Shown here in pieces: positions 43,301 through 49,300 of a stretch of 64,000 bases of DNA. Below the pieces are notes generated by a model. The model saw nothing but the letters and a program-made list of their open reading frames with translations, was not told the DNA's origin and did no database searches. Positions within the stretch are counted from its first letter, which is position 1, and the number at the start of each line of letters is the position of its first letter. Source of the stretch: Dyella sp. SG609 (GTDB lineage: Bacteria > Pseudomonadota > Gammaproteobacteria > Xanthomonadales > Rhodanobacteraceae). The stretch lies in NCBI RefSeq assembly GCF_012275375.1, contig NZ_JAAZQJ010000006.1, positions 186,001 through 250,000 on the forward strand, written 5' to 3'. Both the position numbers and the translations under genes were made by a program.

Positions 43301-46300
43301 AGCATCCTGCAGTTCCGCAAGCTGATCAGCCGGCGCCTGGCGCTGCCGCTGGAGGCGATCGGGGCGACGGTGGGCTTCGACGAGTACGGACTCGATTCGA
43401 TCCTGGTGATGGAACTGACCGATGCGCTGCGCGTGGTGTTCGGCGCGGAGCAGATCGGCGCGACGCTGTTCTTCGAGCACCACGATGTCGAAGCGCTGGT
43501 CGATCACTTCCTGCGCACCGATCCGGCGGCACTGTCGCGCTGGGCGGGCATGGCCGCCGCCGCGCCGGCTGCAGCGCCGGCCGCCGTGGTACAGACAGCC
43601 AGCACTGCCGCACGCGAGGTGCAGCCGGTGGAGGCCACCATCCCCACCGTGCCCGCCCCAGTGGCGCCGTTCGACGTGGCCATCGTGGGCCTCTCCGGCC
43701 GCTACCCCGGCGCCAACGACGTCCACCAGTTCTGGGACAACCTCGCCGCCGGCCGCCACAGCGTGAGCGAAGTGCCGCCGGAACGCTGGGCGCATGGCCG
43801 CTTCTTCGACGAGCGCAAGGGCCAGGCCGGCAAGACCTACACGCGCTGGGCCGGGTTGCTGGACGACGTGCAGGGCTTCGATCGCCTGTTCTTCCATATC
43901 GCGCCCAGCGAGGCGCGCCTGATGAGCCCGCAGGAGCGGCTGTTCATGCAGGAGGTGCATGCGAGCATCGAGGACGCGGGCTATACGGCCGCCGGCCTCA
44001 GCGCCACGCGCAAGGTCGGCGTGTTCGTCGGCGTCACCAACGAGCACTACGCCACCGGCGCGCGCTTCTGGTCGATCGCCAACCGCATTTCGCACCTGTG
44101 CAATTTCCAGGGGCCGAGCCTGGCGGTCGATACCGCGTGCTCGTCCTCGTTGACGGCCATCCATCTGGCGCTGGAAAGCCTGCGCAGCGGCGACAGCGAG
44201 GTGGCGATCGCCGGCGGCGTGAACCTGATCGTGGCGCCGACCCAGCTGATCGACCTGGCCTCGATGGCGATGCTGTCGGCCGACGACAAGTGCAGGTCCT
44301 TCGCGGCCGGCGCGGACGGCTTCGTCGACGCTGAGGCGGTAGGCGCGCTGGTGCTTAAACCCCTGCATCGCGCGGTGGCCGACGGCGACCATATCTATGG
44401 CGTGATCAAGGGCAGCGCGATCAACTCGGGCGGCAAGACCAACGCCTACCTGGTGCCGAACCCCAATATGCAGGCGCAGCTGGTAGGCGACGCATTGCGC
44501 CGCGCCGGCATCGATGCACGCACGGTGAGCTATGTGGAAGCGCAGGGCACCGGCAGCCACCTGGGCGACCCCATCGAGGTGGCGGGCCTGGCCAAGGCGT
44601 TCCGCCAGTGGACCCAGGACCGGCAGTTCTGCGCGCTGGGTTCGGCCAAGTCCAACCTGGGCCACAGCGAAAGCGCGAGCGGCTTCGTCGCGGTGAGCAA
44701 GGTGCTGATGCAGATGAAGCACGGCATGCTGGCGCCGAGCCTGCATGCGGCCACGCCGAATCCGGAGATCCGTTTCGCCGACACGCCGTTCTTCGTGCAG
44801 CAGGCGCTGGCGCCGTGGACGCGGCCGCAGCTGGACGTCGACGGGCGCCGCCGCGAATTCCCGCGGCGCGCGGGCATTTCCTCGTTCGGCGCGGGCGGCG
44901 CGAACGCGCACCTGGTGATCGAGGAATACGTCGAGCCGTCGTCGTCGATGCGTGGCGGCCTGCCTGGTCCGGCCATGATCGTGCTGTCCGCACGCGATCC
45001 CGAACGCTTGAAGGCACGAGTGGAGCGGCTGCTCGCGGCGCTGGCGCCGGAGCGGCACGCCTCCGACCTGGCGCTGGCCGATATCGCCTACACCTTGCAG
45101 GTGGGGCGCGAGGCGATGGAGGAGCGCCTGGCCCTGCTAGTGGAATCGCTGGACGAGCTGCGCGGCAAGCTGGCGGCGATCCTCGCCGGCGGCAAGGACG
45201 TGGACGACGTCTATGCGGGACAGGCGAAGCGCAATGCGTTCTCCGCGCTGGCCGACGACGAGGACATGCAGGCCGCGGTGCAGGCCTGGGTGGCCAAGGG
45301 CAAGTACGGCAAGCTGCTCGACCTGTGGGTGAAGGGGTTCGCATTCGACTGGAACGGCTTGTACGCCGGCGCCGCCAAGCCGCGCCGCGTGAGCCTGCCG
45401 AGCTATCCGTTCGCACGCGAGGTGTGCTGGACGGACGTGCGTTATCCGGACGCCGTCGATGCGTTGCCGACGCTGGGGGCGGTGCGTAAGGAAGGGCTGG
45501 CGCTCGCCGCGGCCGACGTTCCGGCCACCGATGCCACCGGCACCATGATGCGCATCTGGTGCGAGCTGCTGGGCCGCCCGTCGGTGGCGCTCGACGACGA
45601 CTTCTTCGAGCTCGGCGGCCAGTCGCTGCTGGCGACGCGGCTGGCGGTGCGCATCCGCGACGAGTTCGGCGTGGAGGTGCCGGTGGCGGCGATTCTCGAA
45701 GCGCCGACGGTCGCCGCCCTGGTTGCATGGGTGGCCGCCGCCGCCCTTGCCACGGCTCCGGCCAGCACGGTGGCGGCGCCGGCCGCGGTGCGGGAAGAAA
45801 GCTATCCGCTGTCGTTCGCGCAGCAGCGCCTGTGGTTCCTGGATCAGCTGGAAGGCTACAGCCCCACCTACAACATTCCCGCCGCGGTGCGCCTGAAGGG
45901 CCGGCTGGATACCGCCGCACTGGAAGGCGCGCTCAACGACGTCGTGCTGCGCCACGATGCGCTGCGCGCGCGCTTCGGCAGCGTGGACGGCACGCCGGTG
46001 CAGTACATCGCCGAGCGCGTGGAGCTGGCGCTGGCGCTGCACGACCTGCGCGCCAGCGCGCCGGGCGAGCGCGAGGCGCAGACGCGCCAGCTGATGCTGG
46101 ACGAGGCGAGCACGCCGTTCGACCTGCACGGCGGGCCGCTGGTGCGCGGCAGCCTGCTGCGCCTGGCCGACGACGAGCATCTGCTGCTGCTGACCATGCA
46201 CCACATCGTTTCCGACGGCTGGTCGATGGGCATCCTGGTGCGCGAGCTGGGCACGCTGTATGCCAGCCGCGCCTTCGGTGCGCCGGCGGCGCTGCCGGAG

Positions 46301-49300
46301 CTGCCGATGCGCTATGTCGATTTCGCGCGCTGGCAGCGCGAATGGCTGAGCGGCGAGGTGCTGGAGCGGCAGCTCGGCTACTGGAAGAAGCAGCTGGCCG
46401 GCGCGCCGACCTTGCTGACCCTGCCCACCGACCGCCCGCGTCCGCCCACCCAGGGCCAGGACGGCGCCGCGCTGCCCTATGCGCTGCCGGCGGAGCTCAG
46501 CGCGAAGCTGCAGGCGCTGAGCCGCAAGTCGCAGGGCACCTTGTTCATGACCTTGTGCGCGGCCTTCAACGTGCTGCTGGCGCGCTATTCCGGGCAGAAC
46601 GACATCTGCATCGGCACGCCGATCGCCAACCGCAACCGCAGCGAGATCGAGGACCTGATCGGCTTCTTCGTCAACACCCTGGTGCTGCGCAACCAGGTGG
46701 ACCTGAGCGCGGGCTTCACCGACCTGCTCAAGCAGGTGCGCGCCACCACGCTGGACGCCTACGCCCACCAGGACGTGCAGTTCGAGCAGCTGGTGGGCGC
46801 GGTGCAGCCGGAACGCCACACCAGCTATTCGCCGCTGTTCCAGGTGATGCTGGTGCTGCAGAACGCGCCGCTGAATCTTGCCTTGCCGGGGCTGGAGCTG
46901 GAACTGGTGCCGCACGAGACGGTGACCGCCAAGTTCGATCTCACGCTGACCTTCAGCGAAGGCCCGCAAGGCCTGTACGGCAGCTTCGAGTACAACACCG
47001 ACCTGTTCGACCGCGCCACCATCGAGCGCATGGGCGAGCACTTCGCCAACCTGCTGCAGGCCATCGTGGCGGAGCCGGAGCGGCCGCTGGGCGAGCTGCC
47101 GATGATCGGCGAGGCGGAATACCGGCAGCTGGTCTACGGCTTCAACGACACCGCCAAGGCCTATCCGCGCGTGACGCCGGAGACGAACACGCTGCACCAG
47201 CTGTTCGAGGCGCAGGTGGCGCGCACGCCCGAGCACGTGGCCGTGGTGTACGAGAACCGGTCGCTGACCTATGCCGAGCTCAATGCGCAGGCCAATCGCC
47301 TGGCCCGCCACCTGCGCCATCTCGGCGTGGGGCCGGACGTGCTGGTCGGCCTGTGCACCGAGCGCTCGATCGAGATGATCGTGGGCCTGTATGCGATCGA
47401 GAAGGCCGGCGGCGCCTACGTGCCGCTGGACCCGACCTATCCGTCCGACCGCCTGGCCACCATCGTGGAGGATGCGGCGCCCGCGGCGATCCTCACCCTG
47501 ACGCACCTGCGCCACGCCGCGCCGACGATTCCCGGCCTGCCGGTGCTGTGCATCGACGGCGACGCCGCGAGCTGGGCGATGGAGGATGCCGGCAATCCGG
47601 TCAACGCCACCCAGCCGGGCGATCTGGCCTACGTGATCTACACCTCCGGCTCCACCGGCAAGCCCAAGGGCGTGGGCATCGACCATCGCGGCATCGTCAA
47701 CCGCCTGGAGTGGATGCAGGAGGCTTATCCGCTGACCGCCGCCGACCGCGTGCTGCAGAAGACGCCTTTCAGCTTCGACGTCTCGGTGTGGGAGTTCTTC
47801 TGGCCGCTGCTGGAAGGCGCCACCCTGGTGGTGGCCAAGCCCGGCGGCCACCAGGACGTGGCCTACCTGGCCGGCCTGATCGACGCCGAGCGCATCACCA
47901 CCACGCACTTCGTGCCGCCGATGCTCGAAGTGTTCCTCAACGAAGTGGAACCCGGCAGCGGGCGCTCGCTGCGCCAGGTGATGTGCAGCGGCCAGGCTTT
48001 GCCGATGGATCTGCAGCAGCGCTTCTTCGCCACCTGGGACCACGTGGCGCTGCATAACCTGTACGGCCCGACCGAGGCTTCGGTCGACGTCACCTACTGG
48101 CAGTGCCGCAAGGACAGCGCGCTCAACTGCGTGCCGATCGGCAAGCCCATCGCGAACATCCAGATCCATATCCTGGACGACTACTTCAACCCGGTGCCGG
48201 TGGGCGTGGTCGGCCATCTGTATATCGCGGGCGTCGGCCTGGCGCGCGGCTACGTGAACCGGCCGGATCTCACCGGGCAGACCTTCATCCCCAATCCCTT
48301 CAGCGCCGAGGACGGTGCGCGCATGTACCTGTCCGGCGACCTGGCGCGCTATCTGCCGGACGGCAATATCGAGTATCTGGGCCGCAGCGACCACCAAGTG
48401 AAGATTCGCGGCCTGCGCATCGAGCTGGGCGAGATCGAATCCACGCTGGCCGCGCTGGAGGCGGTGCGCGACGTGGTGGTGCTGGCGCGGCCGGACGAGC
48501 GCGGCGTGCAGCGCCTGGTGGCCTACCTGGTGGCGCACGACGGGCAGGCGCTGCCGGATCCGGCGGTGCTGCGCCGCACCCTGGCGCAGACGCTGCCCGA
48601 CTACATGGTGCCGGAGTACTTCGTGGGGTTGGCGACGATGCCGCTGACCTCCAACGGCAAGGTCGACCGCAAGGTGCTGCCGGCGCCGGAGATGGCGCAG
48701 GACGAAGGCGAGCACGTCGCGCCGCGCACGGCGATGGAAAAGGCCATTGCCGCGGTGTGGTCGGAGCTGCTGAAGGTGGAGAAGGTCGGGCTGACCGACG
48801 ACTTCTTCGAACTCGGCGGCCACTCGCTGCTGGCGACCCAGCTGGTCTCGCAGCTGCGCAAGCGGCACGTGGCGGAGATCGAGCTGCGCGACCTGTTCTC
48901 GCACGCCACGCTGGGCGCGCTGGCCTCGTTCGTGGATACGCGCAAGCAGGGCGGGCTGCATCCGAACCTGGTGCCGATCCGCGCCAAGGGTACGGCCGCG
49001 CCGCTGTTCCTGATCCATCCGATCGGCGGCGGCGTGCAGTACGCGTTCGACCTGGCCCAGCACCTGGATGCCAACCAGCCGGTGTACGGCCTGGCGGTGG
49101 GCGAGACGCTGCACCGGAGCATCGACGCCATGGCCACGGCGTATCTGGATGCGATCCGCGAAGTGCGGCCGTCCGGTCCGTACCTGCTGGCCGGCTGGTC
49201 GCTGGGCGGCATGGTGGCGTACGAGATTGCGCACCGCCTGCTGGCGGCGGGCGAGGACGTGCAGTTCGTCGGCATGATCGACACCAGCGCGCCGGCGCTG

